Origin: Phycicoccus duodecadis | GTDB taxonomy: Bacteria > Actinomycetota > Actinomycetes > Actinomycetales > Dermatophilaceae | Length of the DNA stretch: 64,000 nucleotides | Direction of reading: 5' to 3' | Assembly: GCF_002846495.1 (NCBI RefSeq) | Contig: NZ_PJNE01000001.1 | Location: 682,001-746,000, forward strand | Shown here: positions 26,713 to 36,473 of the stretch, in pieces | How the letters are laid out: every line of letters begins with the position of its first letter | Position numbering within the stretch: the first letter of the stretch is position 1 | The notes under the pieces: generated by a model | Databases searched by the model: none | Seen by the model: the letters and a program-made list of their open reading frames with translations, nothing else | What the model was told of the DNA's origin: nothing | Translations under genes and position numbers: made by a program

Positions 26713-27948
26713 TCAGCCGGTCACCACGCTCTGGAACGCCTGGGTGTACTTGGTCTCCTCGGCCTCGCTCAGGCCCCGGAAGACCTGGGCCCGCGAGAGG
26801 GTGTCGGCGCTGGGGAAGATCAGCTGGTTCTCGGCGACGGTCGGGTCGTCCTTCGTGAGGATCTCCTTGGTCCCCTGGACCGGGCTGATGTAGTTGACGT
26901 AGTCGACGACCTGCGCCATCACGGCCGGGTCGTAGTAGTAGTTGATGAGCAGCTCGGCGTTCTTCTTGTGCTTGGCCAGGGCCGGGATGACGAAGTTGTC
27001 CGACCACAGCGTGCAGCCCGTGCTCGGCAGGACGTACCCGAGCTTGGGGTTGTCGGCCTGGAGCTGGACGACGTCGCCGGTCCAGGCGATGCAGGCCGCG
27101 GTGTCACCCGAGGCGAGGGGCTTGGTGTACTCGTTGCCCGTGAAGCCCTTGATCTGGCCGGCCTCCTTGGCCTTCTTGATCTCGTCGATCGCGGCCATGA
27201 AGTCGGCGTCGGTGAACTTGGCGATGCTCTTGCCCATCGCCATCATCACGAGGCCCACGGTGTCGCGCATCTCGGTGAGCAGGGTGACCTTGCCCTTGAG
27301 CGCGGGGTCGGTGAGCAGCTGGTCGACGCTCTCGATCTTCCTGCCGCCGGTCGCCTGCGGGTTGTAGGCGATGCCGGCGAACCCGCTCTGCCACGGCAGG
27401 GAGTACTTGCGGCCCGGGTCGAACTCGACGTCCTTCAACGACCCGTCGACGTTGCCGTGGTTGGGGATGTTGGCGAGGTCGAAGGGCTGGACGTAGCCCT
27501 GGCGGATGAGCCGGGCCACCATCCAGTCGGTGCTGCACCAGGTGTCGCGCCCGGTGTCCTCCCCCGCCGCGAGCAGCGGACGGACCTTGGCGTAGAACTC
27601 GTCGTTGTCGTTGTAGTCCTCGGTGTAGTTGACCTTGATCCCGAGCTTCTTGGTGAACTCCTCCAGGCTGGGGTGGCCTCCCCCACTCTCGGCGACGTCG
27701 ATGTACTCGGGCCAGTTGGACCAGTTGACGAGCTTGTCGGTGTCGCTCAGGTCGGTGGCCGCCTTGGCGCTCGGCTTCGCCCCGCCGGTGGCGGTGGCGT
27801 TGGTGCCCTTGCTGCCGCACGCGGCCAGGGCGAGGGTGGCGCCGATGCCGAAGACGCCGGACACGACCGTCCGGCGCGTCGTCAGGCCGCGGGCGAGGGC
27901 GGCACGGGCCGCGAGGGACGAAAGGTCAGGGGTCCGCTGCTCGGGCAT
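26713..27948 (-). CDS. potD: Polyamine-binding lipoprotein of ABC transporter (PotD/PotF-like)
   Basis: A 411-residue extracellular solute-binding protein. The N-terminus has a Tat-type signal (TTRRTVVSGVFGIGATLALA) ending in a lipobox LAAC with Cys44, so it is likely exported and lipid-anchored. The mature part shows LVNWSNWPEYIDV and DYNDNDEFYAKVRP, typical of the PotD/PotF group that binds spermidine or putrescine. It is the first transporter gene, with potA beginning one base after its stop. A 99-nt gap separates it from patD. Confidence 0.92.
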   Translation of the reverse strand: MPEQRTPDLSSLAARAALARGLTTRRTVVSGVFGIGATLALAACGSKGTNATATGGAKPSAKAATDLSDTDKLVNWSNWPEYIDVAESGGGHPSLEEFTKKLGIKVNYTEDYNDNDEFYAKVRPLLAAGEDTGRDTWCSTDWMVARLIRQGYVQPFDLANIPNHGNVDGSLKDVEFDPGRKYSLPWQSGFAGIAYNPQATGGRKIESVDQLLTDPALKGKVTLLTEMRDTVGLVMMAMGKSIAKFTDADFMAAIDEIKKAKEAGQIKGFTGNEYTKPLASGDTAACIAWTGDVVQLQADNPKLGYVLPSTGCTLWSDNFVIPALAKHKKNAELLINYYYDPAVMAQVVDYVNYISPVQGTKEILTKDDPTVAENQLIFPSADTLSRAQVFRGLSEAEETKYTQAFQSVVTG

Positions 27949-28047
27949 CGGGCTCTCCTCGGTGGTGGGTGGGTTGGGGTGCTGGGGGGTACTGGGGAAT
28001 CGGGTACTGGGTGTGCTGGGGGCGGGTGCGGCGCGGCACCCGGTCCG

Positions 28048-29496
28048 TCAGCTGTCGATGTTGGCCATGACGTGCTTGATGCGGGTGTAGTCCTCGAAGC
28101 CGTACATCGACAGGTCCTTGCCGTAGCCGGACTTCTTGTAGCCGCCGTGCGGCATCTCGGCCACCAGCGGGATGTGGGTGTTGATCCACACGCAGCCGAA
28201 GTCGAGCGCCTTGCTCATCCGCATCGCGCGGCCGAAGTCCTTGGTCCACACCGAGGACGCCAGGCCGTAGTCGACGCCGTTGGCCCAGGCGACCGCCTCG
28301 GCCTCGTCGGTGAAGCGCTGCACGGTGATGACGGGCCCGAAGATCTCGTTCTGGATGGCCTCGTCGTCCTGGCGCAGCCCCGAGAGGACCGTGGGCTCGA
28401 GGTAGTAGCCGTCACCGAGGTCGGTGCGGCGGTTGCCGCCGGCCGAGACGGTGGCGTGCGAGGGGATGCGCTCGATGAAGCCCGTGACGCGCGCGAGCTG
28501 GGCCGCGTTGTTGACCGGGCCGAACAGGGCGTCCGCGTCGTCGGGCAGGCCGACCGCGGCCGAGCTGCGCGCGTACTCGGCGAGCGCGGCCACGAAGTCG
28601 TCGTGGATGCGGGGGGCGACGAGCACGCGGGTGGCGGCGGTGCAGTCCTGGCCCGCGTTGAAGTAGCCGGCGACGGCGATGCCCTCGACGGCCGCCTCGA
28701 TGTCGGCGTCGTCGAAGACCACGACCGGGGCCTTGCCGCCGAGCTCGAGGTGGACCCGCTTGACGTTGGGGGCGGCGCTGGCTGCGACCTCGGCGCCGGC
28801 GCGCACCGAGCCCGTGATGGCCACCAGTCCCGGGGTGTGGTGCTCGACCAGCAGCCGCCCGGTGTCGCGGTCGCCGGTGACGACGTTGAGGGTGCCGGCG
28901 GGGAGGCACTCGGCGGCGAGCTCGGCCAGCCGCAGGGTGCTCTCGGGGGTGGTGTCGCTGGGCTTGAGGACGACGGTGTTGCCGGCGGCCAGGGCCGGTC
29001 CGATCTTCCACACCGCCATCAGCAGCGGGTAGTTCCAGGGGGTCACCTGGCCGACGACGCCGATGGGCTCACGGCGGATCCAGGAGGTGTGGCCCTTCAT
29101 GTACTCGCCGGCCGCCTTCCCCTCCAGGACGCGGGCCGCCCCGGCGAAGAACCGGAGCTGGTCGACCATCGGCGGGATCTCCTCGCTCGCAGTGAGCGCC
29201 TTGATCTTGCCGGTGTTCTCGGACTCCAGGGCGATGAGCTCGTCCGCGTGGGCCTCGACGGCGTCGGCGAGCTTCAGCAGCGCCTGCTGGCGCTCGCTCG
29301 GGGTGGTGGCGCCCCACTCGCCGTCGAAGGCCCGCTGCGCGGCGGCGTACGCGGCGTCGACGTCGTCGGCGCCGCTGATGGGGGCCTTCGCGACGACCTG
29401 CCCGGTCGCCGGGTTGACGACGTCGGTCGTGGCGTCGGAGGCCGCGTCGACGTACCCCCCGTCGACGAAGTTCCTGAGCATGCGCGGGCTGGTCAT
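28048..29496 (-). CDS. patD: Gamma-aminobutyraldehyde dehydrogenase
   Basis: A 482-residue aldehyde dehydrogenase of the PatD/YdcW type, which oxidises 4-aminobutyraldehyde (from putrescine) to GABA. The catalytic Glu lies in LELGGKAPV and Cys in [11 protein letters not shown]. The C-terminal [20 protein letters not shown] and [13 protein letters not shown] are typical of this group. It leads the minus-strand polyamine operon and is divergent from the Lrp/aminotransferase/oxidase genes. Two aldehyde dehydrogenases of different specificity in one locus fit consecutive steps of one pathway. Confidence 0.92.
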   Translation of the reverse strand: MTSPRMLRNFVDGGYVDAASDATTDVVNPATGQVVAKAPISGADDVDAAYAAAQRAFDGEWGATTPSERQQALLKLADAVEAHADELIALESENTGKIKALTASEEIPPMVDQLRFFAGAARVLEGKAAGEYMKGHTSWIRREPIGVVGQVTPWNYPLLMAVWKIGPALAAGNTVVLKPSDTTPESTLRLAELAAECLPAGTLNVVTGDRDTGRLLVEHHTPGLVAITGSVRAGAEVAASAAPNVKRVHLELGGKAPVVVFDDADIEAAVEGIAVAGYFNAGQDCTAATRVLVAPRIHDDFVAALAEYARSSAAVGLPDDADALFGPVNNAAQLARVTGFIERIPSHATVSAGGNRRTDLGDGYYLEPTVLSGLRQDDEAIQNEIFGPVITVQRFTDEAEAVAWANGVDYGLASSVWTKDFGRAMRMSKALDFGCVWINTHIPLVAEMPHGGYKKSGYGKDLSMYGFEDYTRIKHVMANIDS

Positions 29497-29629
29497 CGAG
29501 AGACTCCCTCGGGGTGGGCGGGATGGTCCGGTGCGGGCACAGTAATACCGTGCACCGCTAATTCACTAGCCCAGGTCCATAAATGGCATGCGAAGTCGTG
29601 GTCTGGGAGGTCTGATAGTACGGATTCCG

Positions 29630-29659
29630 TCTCGAACGACTTGCGCGAAGCGGTCGAGA
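29630..29659. promoter_or_regulatory. Imperfect palindrome in the patD/Lrp divergent promoter
   Basis: TCTCGA at 29630-29635 and TCGAGA at 29654-29659 form the outer arms of a 30-bp interrupted palindrome. It ends 16 bp before the Lrp start, within a locally AT-richer 179-bp divergent region. It is a reasonable operator for the adjacent Lrp regulator; binding is inferred. Confidence 0.35.
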
Positions 29660-29675
29660 TCGCCACGATGGGCGC

Positions 29676-30158
29676 GTGACCTCCCGTGCGCAGCGAGACC
29701 GATCACCCGAGATCCGCCTCGACGACGTCGCGAAGCGGATCATCGAGCTGCTCCAGGAGGACGGCCGGCAGTCCTACGCCGCCATCGCCAAGACCGTCGG
29801 GCTCTCCGAGGCCGCGGTGCGCCAGCGGGTGCAGCGCCTCCTCGACGCCGACGTCATGCAGATCGTGGCCGTCACCGACCCGCTCCAGGTCGGCTTCCGG
29901 CGCCAGGCGATGATCGGCATCCGGGCCGACGGCGACCTCGTCTCGCTCGGCGACGCGCTGTCGGCGATGCAGGAGGTCGACTACGTCGTCACCACCGCCG
30001 GCTCCTTCGACCTGCTCGTCGAGGTCGTGTGCGAGGACGACGACCACCTCCTCGACCTGCTGACCCGCGGCATCCGCGTGCTGCCGGGAGTCACCTCCAC
30101 CGAGACCTTCGTCTACCTCAAGCTCAACAAACAGCACTACAACTGGGGCACCCGATGA
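29676..30158 (+). CDS. Lrp/AsnC-family transcriptional regulator
   Basis: A 160-residue regulator: an N-terminal helix-turn-helix (DDVAKRIIELLQEDGRQSYA, VGLSEAAVRQRVQRL) and a C-terminal RAM ligand-sensing domain (VVTTAGSFDLLVEVVCEDDD). Lrp-type proteins form octamers and respond to amino acids or related amines. It is divergent from patD and its stop overlaps the aminotransferase ATG (ATGA), so it is the obvious candidate to control both arms of the polyamine locus. The GTG at 29676 has CACGAT six bases upstream. Confidence 0.92.
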   Translation: MTSRAQRDRSPEIRLDDVAKRIIELLQEDGRQSYAAIAKTVGLSEAAVRQRVQRLLDADVMQIVAVTDPLQVGFRRQAMIGIRADGDLVSLGDALSAMQEVDYVVTTAGSFDLLVEVVCEDDDHLLDLLTRGIRVLPGVTSTETFVYLKLNKQHYNWGTR

Positions 30159-31597
30159 CCACGACCAGCCAGCCGAACGTCGACGCGGCGGCCTCGCAGG
30201 CCCGCACCCCCCTCGGCGCGTCGTACTCCGACGCCGCCCGCGACCACCTGTGGATGCACTTCACGCGCCACTCGGTCTTCGAGGACCGCGACCACGGCGG
30301 CCTGGGCCAGAGCGTGCCGGTCATCGTCCGCGGCGACGGCTGGCGCATCTGGGACGACCGGGGCCGGGAGTACATCGACGGCCTGGCGGGCCTGTTCGTC
30401 AACAACGTGGGCCACGGGCGCACCGAGATCGCGCAGGCGATGGCCGCCCAGGCCTCCGAGCTCGCGTTCTTCCCGCTGTGGTCCTACGCCCACCCGCGCG
30501 CCATCGAGCTCGCCGAGCGCCTGGCCCACCACGCCCCCGGCGACCTCAACCGGGTCTTCTTCACCACCGGCGGCGGCGAGGCCGTCGAGAGCGCCTGGAA
30601 GCTGGCCAAGCAGTACTTCAAGCTCACCGGCAAGCCGACCAAGCACAAGGTGATCTCGCGCTCCATCGCCTACCACGGCACCCCACAGGGCGCGCTCTCG
30701 ATCACCGGCATCCCAGCAGCGAAGATCGACTTCGAGCCGCTGGTGCCGGGCGGCCACAAGGTCCCCAACACCAACCTCTACCGCGCGCCGGAGCACCTGC
30801 GCGACGACGAGAAGGCCTTCGGCCGCTGGGCCGCCGACCGCATCGCCGAGGCCATCGAGTTCGAGGGCCCGGACTCGGTCGCCGCCGTCTTCCTCGAGCC
30901 GGTGCAGAACTCCGGCGGCTGCTTCCCGCCCCCGGCCGGCTACTTCGAGCGGGTCCGCGAGATCTGCGACGAGTACGACGTGCTGCTGGTCTCCGACGAG
31001 ACCATCTGCGCGTTCGGGCGGATCGGCTCGATGTTCGCGTGCGAGGACTTCGGCTACCAGCCCGACATCATCACCACGGCCAAGGGCATCACCTCGGGCT
31101 ACGCGCCGCTGGGCCTGATGGTCGCCAGCGACCGGCTGTTCGAGCCGTTCCGGCACGGGACCACCTCCTTCCCCCACGGCTACACCTGGGGCGGGCACCC
31201 GGTCTCGTGCGCGGCCGCGATGGCCAACCTCGACATCTTCGAGCGCGAGGGCCTCAACGACCGGGTGAAGGAGAACGCCCCGGTCTTCAAGCGCACGCTC
31301 GAGCAGCTGCTCGACCTGCCGCTGGTCGGCGACGTCCGCGGGGCGGGGTACTTCTACGGGATCGAGCTCGTCAAGGACAAGGAGACCCGCGAGACCTTCG
31401 ACGACGCCGAGAGCGAGCGGCTGCTGCGCGGCTTCCTCTCGAAGGCGCTGTTCGAGGCCGGGCTCTACTGCCGCGCCGACGACCGCGGCGACCCCGTCAT
31501 CCAGCTCGCCCCGCCGCTGACGATGGGGCCGGCCGAGTTCGACGAGATCGAGCGCCGGCTGCGCTCGGTGCTCACCGAGGCCGAGAAGCACCTCTGA
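30155..31597 (+). CDS. Class III aminotransferase, putrescine/polyamine type
   Basis: A 480-residue PLP-dependent class III (omega) aminotransferase. Elements seen: LAGLFVNNVGHGR, FTTGGGEAVESAWKLA, VSDETICAFGRIG with the cofactor Asp, and the PLP Lys in ITTAKGITSGYAPLG. Close families include putrescine and other diamine:pyruvate aminotransferases. In this locus it would convert putrescine to 4-aminobutyraldehyde, the substrate of PatD. It overlaps the Lrp gene by 4 nt and is followed after 2 nt by the FAD oxidase, forming one operon. Beta-alanine or GABA specificity cannot be excluded. Confidence 0.9.
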   Translation: MTTTSQPNVDAAASQARTPLGASYSDAARDHLWMHFTRHSVFEDRDHGGLGQSVPVIVRGDGWRIWDDRGREYIDGLAGLFVNNVGHGRTEIAQAMAAQASELAFFPLWSYAHPRAIELAERLAHHAPGDLNRVFFTTGGGEAVESAWKLAKQYFKLTGKPTKHKVISRSIAYHGTPQGALSITGIPAAKIDFEPLVPGGHKVPNTNLYRAPEHLRDDEKAFGRWAADRIAEAIEFEGPDSVAAVFLEPVQNSGGCFPPPAGYFERVREICDEYDVLLVSDETICAFGRIGSMFACEDFGYQPDIITTAKGITSGYAPLGLMVASDRLFEPFRHGTTSFPHGYTWGGHPVSCAAAMANLDIFEREGLNDRVKENAPVFKRTLEQLLDLPLVGDVRGAGYFYGIELVKDKETRETFDDAESERLLRGFLSKALFEAGLYCRADDRGDPVIQLAPPLTMGPAEFDEIERRLRSVLTEAEKHL

Positions 31598-31599
31598 CG

Positions 31600-32991
31600 A
31601 TGCCGGCGCCGGCGGCCTCCGGGACGGTTCCGCTGTGGGCCGACACCCGGGCGGCGAACGGGCCTGACCATGACGCCGCGGCCGCGGCCGTCCTCCCGAC
31701 GGCCGCGGACGTGGTCGTGGTCGGCGCCGGGTTCACCGGCCTCTGGACCGCGTACTACCTGCTGCGCGAGCGCCCCGACCTGAGCGTGCTGGTCCTCGAG
31801 GCCGAGCACGTGGGCTTCGGGGCGAGCGGGCGCAACGGCGGGTGGGTGTCGGCGCTGTGGCCCGTCTCGCCCGACACGCTGGCGGCGCGCTCCGGGCGGG
31901 CCGCCACCCTGGCCCACCTCGCTGCGCTGCGCGACACCGTCGACGAGATCGGCCGGGTCGACGCCGAGGAGGGGCTGGGCGGCGGGTTCGTCAAGGGCGG
32001 GACGCTGGCGCTGGCGCGTACCCCGGCCCAGGAGGAGCGGGCCCGGGCGGCCGTCGCGCACGCCGCGTCGTGGGGCGAGGGCCTGGAGTGGCTGGGGCCG
32101 GAGGCCGCCCGCGAGCGCCTGGCCGCCGAGGGGGTGCGTGGGGCGACCTTCACGCCACACTGCGCGCGGGTGCAGCCGCGCGACCTGGTCGACGGGCTGG
32201 CCGCCGCCGTGCGCCGCCGCGGCGGGCTGGTGCTCGAGGGGGTGCGCGTGGCTCGGGCGGGCGACGGCGTGGCGGTGCTCGAGGACGGGCGGCGCGTGAG
32301 CGCGGGGGCCGTGGTGCTGGCCACCGAGGGCTGGACGGCGCGGCTCCCGGGGCACGAGCGGGCCGTCGTCCCCGTGTACTCGCTGATGGTCGCCACCGAG
32401 CCGCTCTCCCCCGAGCGGTGGGAGGCCATCGGGCTGGCCGGGCGCGAGGTCTTCACCGACCACGGGCACCTGGTGATCTACGGGCAGCGCACGACCGACG
32501 ACCGGATCGCGTTCGGCGGCCGCGGGGCCCCATACCACCTGGGCTCGGCCATCCGCCCGTCGTTCGACCACGAGGAGGCGGTCTTCGCGTCGCTGCGCTC
32601 GACCCTCACCGGGATGCTGCCGGGCCTGGCCGGGGCGCGGTTCACGCACGCGTGGGGCGGGCCTCTCGGCATCCCGCGCGACTGGCACCCGTCGGTGACC
32701 TGGGACCCGGTCACGCGCACCGGTCGGGCGGGCGGCTACGTCGGCGACGGGGTGGCGGCGACCAACCTGGCCGGGCGCACCCTGACCGACCTGGTGCTGG
32801 GGCGCCCGAGCGCCCTCACCGGGCTGCCGTGGGTCGGGCACCGCTCGCCGTCGTGGGAGCCCGAGCCGCTGCGCTGGCTCGGGGTGAACGCGGGGCTGCG
32901 GCTGGCGCGGCTCGCCGACCGCGACGAGGCCCGCAGCGGGCGCCCCAGCCGGCTGGCCCCCCTGCTGGCGCGGCTGACCGGCGGGCACTGA
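31600..32991 (+). CDS. FAD-dependent amine oxidoreductase (PuuB-like, DAO family)
   Basis: A 463-residue flavoprotein of the D-amino-acid-oxidase fold. The dinucleotide site is DVVVVGAGFTGLWTAYYL; LEAEHVGFGASGRNGGWVS follows as in gamma-glutamylputrescine oxidase. The C-terminal HAWGGPLGIPRDWHPSVTWD and YVGDGVAATNLAGRTL complete the fold. It starts 2 nt after the aminotransferase. It would deaminate putrescine or its glutamyl adduct, giving a second entry to the aldehyde. No gamma-glutamylputrescine synthetase is in the window, so the true substrate is open. Confidence 0.88.
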   Translation: MPAPAASGTVPLWADTRAANGPDHDAAAAAVLPTAADVVVVGAGFTGLWTAYYLLRERPDLSVLVLEAEHVGFGASGRNGGWVSALWPVSPDTLAARSGRAATLAHLAALRDTVDEIGRVDAEEGLGGGFVKGGTLALARTPAQEERARAAVAHAASWGEGLEWLGPEAARERLAAEGVRGATFTPHCARVQPRDLVDGLAAAVRRRGGLVLEGVRVARAGDGVAVLEDGRRVSAGAVVLATEGWTARLPGHERAVVPVYSLMVATEPLSPERWEAIGLAGREVFTDHGHLVIYGQRTTDDRIAFGGRGAPYHLGSAIRPSFDHEEAVFASLRSTLTGMLPGLAGARFTHAWGGPLGIPRDWHPSVTWDPVTRTGRAGGYVGDGVAATNLAGRTLTDLVLGRPSALTGLPWVGHRSPSWEPEPLRWLGVNAGLRLARLADRDEARSGRPSRLAPLLARLTGGH

Positions 32992-33020
32992 GCCGGGGTC
33001 GGGCCCGGCGGCGGGCTCGG

Positions 33021-33090
33021 GGCAAGAGCTCCTTCGCGAGACCCCGCCTGCCAGGTCTTGTCCGGTGCAGATTTCGGGGTCACCCCGAAA
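33021..33090. repeat. Intergenic structured repeat, copy A
   Basis: About 70 bp containing CTCCTTCGCGAGAC, then a CTTGTCCGG box, then the palindrome TTTCGGGGT-C-ACCCCGAAA at 33072-33090. The same three blocks in the same order occur at 56773-56841. Copy A lies between the FAD oxidase and the LOG-family gene, 28 nt before the latter's start. Confidence 0.7.
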
Positions 33091-33106
33091 AGCTGATGCC
33101 CGCAGG

Positions 33107-33112
33107 TAGGTT
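33107..33112 (+). promoter_or_regulatory. -10 element (TAGGTT) of a probable leaderless promoter
   Basis: TAGGTT ends six bases before the GTG at 33119, with repeat copy A immediately upstream where a -35 contact would fall. Confidence 0.4.
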
Positions 33113-33118
33113 CGGCGG

Positions 33119-34216
33119 GTGCGCGAGATCGAGACGCTGGCGGCCCTCGACGCCGCCCTGGCCGCCGGGACCTCGCTGCGCGGGCTGCGTCTGCAGGACC
33201 TCGACCTGGGCGAGCGCACCACCGCGCTGCTGCGCCGCACCGACCTGGAGGGGCTGGTGGTGCTCGGCGGTCACATCCCGCCGGCGGTCGAGGAGCACCT
33301 GCGGGCCCACGGCGCCCTCGTCTTCCCCACCGACCCGCACGCGCCGGTCGACCCCTACCGCGCCAGCCTCTACGCCCCGGACGAGCTGTACGCGGGTCTG
33401 CGCGAGGTGGGCTACGCGGCCACCCCCGACGCGCGCGCCTACCGCTGGTCGCTCGACGCCGCCGTGGGGCACGACGTCTTCGTCACGCTGCTGCGGGCGG
33501 TCCACGACGACTCGATGAGCGACGCCCTCGCCGACCTCCTGCGCGACGCGCCCGTCGTCGGCGTGATGGGCGGGCACGCGCTCCGCCGCGACGGGGAGGG
33601 CTACGCGCGGGCCGCCCGGCTCGGTCGGGCCCTGGCCGACGCCGGGCTGGTCGTGGCCACGGGCGGGGGCCCCGGCGCGATGGAGGCCGCCAACCTCGGC
33701 GCCTTCGCGGCCGACCCGACGGCGCTCGGCACCGCCCTCGACCGGCTGCGGGCCGTCCCCGAGGTCGGCACCGACATCGGGGCCTGGGCCACCCTGGCCC
33801 TGGATGTCCGGGCCGGGCTGGCGGCCGGCCGTTCCCCCGACGACCCGGCCCGCAGCATCGGCATCCCGACCTGGTTCTACGGTCATGAGCCGCCCAACGT
33901 GTTCTGCGACGGCATCGCGAAGTACTTCTCCAACGCCATCCGCGAGGACGGCCTGCTCAGCCGCTGCACGGCCGGCGTCGTGGTGCTCGAGGGCGCGGCC
34001 GGCACCGTGCAGGAGGTGTTCCAGGCCGCGACCGGCCTCTACTACGCCGTGCCCGGGCGGCCGCTCCCCCACCTGGTGCTGGTCGGGCGCCGGCACTGGA
34101 CCGAGACGGTGCCGGTGTGGCCGGCCCTGTCCGCGCTGGCCCGCGGCCGCTCGATGACCACGCACGTGCACCTCGTGGAGGACCCCGCCGACGCCGTGGC
34201 GCTCGTCGCCGGCTGA
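33119..34216 (+). CDS. LOG-family (Rossmann nucleotide-binding) protein
   Basis: A 365-residue protein. Its C-terminal two thirds is a LOG-family Rossmann fold with GGGPGAMEAANLGAF and, in place of the usual PGGxGTxxE, EGAAGTVQEVF. The N-terminal ~120 residues (LRGLRLQDLDLGERTTALL) are an extra domain not found in short LOG proteins. LOG enzymes release adenine-type bases from nucleotide 5'-monophosphates; the Gly-to-Ala changes in the second motif make activity uncertain. It is convergent with rlmN (13 nt between stops). Confidence 0.8.
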   Translation: MREIETLAALDAALAAGTSLRGLRLQDLDLGERTTALLRRTDLEGLVVLGGHIPPAVEEHLRAHGALVFPTDPHAPVDPYRASLYAPDELYAGLREVGYAATPDARAYRWSLDAAVGHDVFVTLLRAVHDDSMSDALADLLRDAPVVGVMGGHALRRDGEGYARAARLGRALADAGLVVATGGGPGAMEAANLGAFAADPTALGTALDRLRAVPEVGTDIGAWATLALDVRAGLAAGRSPDDPARSIGIPTWFYGHEPPNVFCDGIAKYFSNAIREDGLLSRCTAGVVVLEGAAGTVQEVFQAATGLYYAVPGRPLPHLVLVGRRHWTETVPVWPALSALARGRSMTTHVHLVEDPADAVALVAG

Positions 34217-34229
34217 GCCTGGGCGTCGC

Positions 34230-35426
34230 TCAGGCGGTGGAGGCCGCCAGCTGCCCGCAGGCACCGTCGATCTCGGAGCCGCGGGTGTCGCGGACCGTGG
34301 TGGGGATGCCGTGGGCCCGCAGCCGCTCGACGAACTGCTGCTCGACGCCGCGCCGGGAGGCGGTCCACTTCGAGCCCGGCGTGGGGTTCAGCGGGATCGG
34401 GTTGACGTGCACCCAGCCCCGGCCGCGGCGGTTGAGCTTGTCGCCGAGCAGGTCGGCCCGCCACGCCTGGTCGTTGATGTCACGGATGAGGGCGTACTCG
34501 ATGCTGACCCGCCGCCCGGTCGCCTCGTAGTAGCGGTAGGCGGCGTCGATGGCGTCGTCGACCGCGTACCGGGTGTTGATGGGGACCAGCTCGTCGCGCA
34601 GCTCGTCGTCGGGCGCGTGCAGCGACAGGGCGAGGGTGACCGGGATGCCCTCCGCCGCGAGCCTGTCGATGCCCGGCACCAGGCCCACCGTCGACATGGT
34701 GATGCCGCGCGCCGAGAGGCCCAGACCCGAGGGCGCGGGCTCGGTGAGGCGGCGGATGGCGCCGATGGCCGCCTTGTAGTTGGCCAGGGCCTCCCCCATC
34801 CCCATGAACACGACGTTGCTGACGCGGGCCGGGCCGGAGGGCTCCTCGGACCCGTCGGCCTCGTCACCGAGCCCCGCGGTGCCGGTGCTCGCGCCCACCT
34901 CGGGCAGGCCGCCATGACGCAGCATCCGCGCCGCCGCCACCACCTGCTCGACGATCTCACCGGCCGACATGTTGCGGGTGAGGCCCTCCTGGCCGGTGGC
35001 GCAGAACGGGCAGTTCATCCCGCACCCGGCCTGGCTCGAGATGCAGACGGTGACCCGGTTCGGGTAGCGCATCAGGACCGACTCGACGAGCGCGCCGTCG
35101 AACAGCCGCCACACCTGCTTGACGGTGGCGCCGGCGTCGGCCGAGATGTGGCGCACCGGCGTCAGCAGCGGCGGCAGGAGGTCGCGCACGAGGTCGTCGC
35201 GCACGGCCTTGGGCAGGTCGGTCATCTCGGCCGGGTCGTCGACGAGGCGCTCGAAGTAGTGGGTCGAGAGCTGGTTGGCCCGGAAGGCCGGATGCCCCAG
35301 GGCGGCAACCACTTCGCGGCGCTCGTCCACGGTGAGGTCGGCGAGGTGGCGCGGGGGCTTCCCGCGTCGCGGGGCGACGAGGGTCAGCTGGCCGGGGACG
35401 GGGCGCGGGGCGGCGGGCTCGGACAT
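34230..35426 (-). CDS. rlmN: 23S rRNA (adenine(2503)-C(2))-methyltransferase
   Basis: A 398-residue radical-SAM enzyme that methylates C2 of A2503 in 23S rRNA and of A37 in some tRNAs. The [4Fe-4S]/SAM motif is CGMNCPFC, and the second conserved segment is [12 protein letters not shown]. The C-terminal [16 protein letters not shown] carries the catalytic cysteine. A short acidic insert ([12 protein letters not shown]) occurs between motifs. The ATG at 35426 was chosen because upstream residues are low in conservation. It is divergent from the hypothetical gene at 35579. Confidence 0.96.
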   Translation of the reverse strand: MSEPAAPRPVPGQLTLVAPRRGKPPRHLADLTVDERREVVAALGHPAFRANQLSTHYFERLVDDPAEMTDLPKAVRDDLVRDLLPPLLTPVRHISADAGATVKQVWRLFDGALVESVLMRYPNRVTVCISSQAGCGMNCPFCATGQEGLTRNMSAGEIVEQVVAAARMLRHGGLPEVGASTGTAGLGDEADGSEEPSGPARVSNVVFMGMGEALANYKAAIGAIRRLTEPAPSGLGLSARGITMSTVGLVPGIDRLAAEGIPVTLALSLHAPDDELRDELVPINTRYAVDDAIDAAYRYYEATGRRVSIEYALIRDINDQAWRADLLGDKLNRRGRGWVHVNPIPLNPTPGSKWTASRRGVEQQFVERLRAHGIPTTVRDTRGSEIDGACGQLAASTA

Positions 35427-35578
35427 GATGCACCCGATTCTCGCAGGTCCCTGAGAGCCGCGACCACGGCGCCGGCCCGGCTTCCCCGAAAGGGCAGCGG
35501 CGGGGTCCCCGGTGTCCCTACGATGTGCTCGTACTTCGTTCTGCAGGGGAGCGAAGGCTGCAGGGAAGGGCACCTTTC

Positions 35579-36409
35579 ATGGGCCTGTTCGACCAGTTCC
35601 GCGCGCACCCGGGGGCCTACGGCCTCTCGATGGACCAGCCGCCGCTCCGCCCGACCGCACCGGTCCCCCATCTCGACGACGTCGAGGCGCCGTTCGAGGA
35701 GTGGATCCGCGACCACCTCGCGCGCCTCACCGATGCGGCCGAGTCCGACATCGACGCGCTGGACCAGGATCAGTTCGACGCCGCGTTGACGGTGCGGCTG
35801 GCCGGCTCGGCCCGGCTGCGCGAGACCGGGCTCGGCTTCGAGTACGCCCTCCCCTTCGCCGACGGCGTCGACGAGGTCCTCTCGCTCGACCTGCCCGACG
35901 CCGTCGTCACCCTCCCCGACGAGCGGGTGTCGGTCCTCGGCCGCTACGTGCCCGACCTGGTCGACCTGGGGCGGCGCAACCTACGCCGGCTGCTCGCGAG
36001 CACCCCGGTCGATATCGACCACCTCAGCGCCGGCGGATCGTCGTGCGTTCTAGTGCAGTCGGACTCGCCGTACACCGCGTCCTTCGCCCGCCTGCTGTTC
36101 GAGGCCGTGCCGTGGTGGCTGCCCGAGGCCGACACCTCCAACGGCGTCGTCTTCGCGATCCCGCACCGGCACGCGGTGGTCTTCCAGACCTGCAGCTCAC
36201 CGGCCGAGACCAAGACCGCGCTCGACCTGGTGCCCTGGCACGCCGCGCAGCTCTACGGCGAGGGCGTGGGGCCGGTGTCACCGCACGCCTACCACTGGCT
36301 GGACCGGCGGGTCACGACCCTCACCCACGAGACGTCCGACGGCTCGCTCACGGTGCGGCCCACGCCGTTCCTGGAGTCCCTGCTGGCGAACGTCCGCCGG
36401 GTGGGCTGA
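35579..36409 (+). CDS. Conserved hypothetical cytosolic protein
   Basis: A 276-residue protein with no signal peptide, no membrane segment and no motif I recognise. It is acidic at the N-terminus and has several aromatic segments (FEAVPWWLPEAD, FAIPHRHAVVFQTC, SPHAYHWLDRRVTTLTH) suggesting a globular fold. GGGAAGGG lies just before the ATG at 35579. It is divergent from rlmN and convergent with cdsA. Confidence 0.75.
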   Translation: MGLFDQFRAHPGAYGLSMDQPPLRPTAPVPHLDDVEAPFEEWIRDHLARLTDAAESDIDALDQDQFDAALTVRLAGSARLRETGLGFEYALPFADGVDEVLSLDLPDAVVTLPDERVSVLGRYVPDLVDLGRRNLRRLLASTPVDIDHLSAGGSSCVLVQSDSPYTASFARLLFEAVPWWLPEADTSNGVVFAIPHRHAVVFQTCSSPAETKTALDLVPWHAAQLYGEGVGPVSPHAYHWLDRRVTTLTHETSDGSLTVRPTPFLESLLANVRRVG

Positions 36410-36473
36410 CCGGGCCCGTCGTCCCCGGGGTGACCTGTCGGGCGAACGGGCTACGTGGAGCGCGTACCTGCCG

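Noticed and set aside
26461..29679. 1072-residue open frame on the plus strand across the polyamine operon
   Set aside because: It lies antisense to potA, potD and patD, which have clear motifs. High GC leaves few stops in this frame, and its composition (Asp/His/Arg/Val-rich) is typical of antisense translation.
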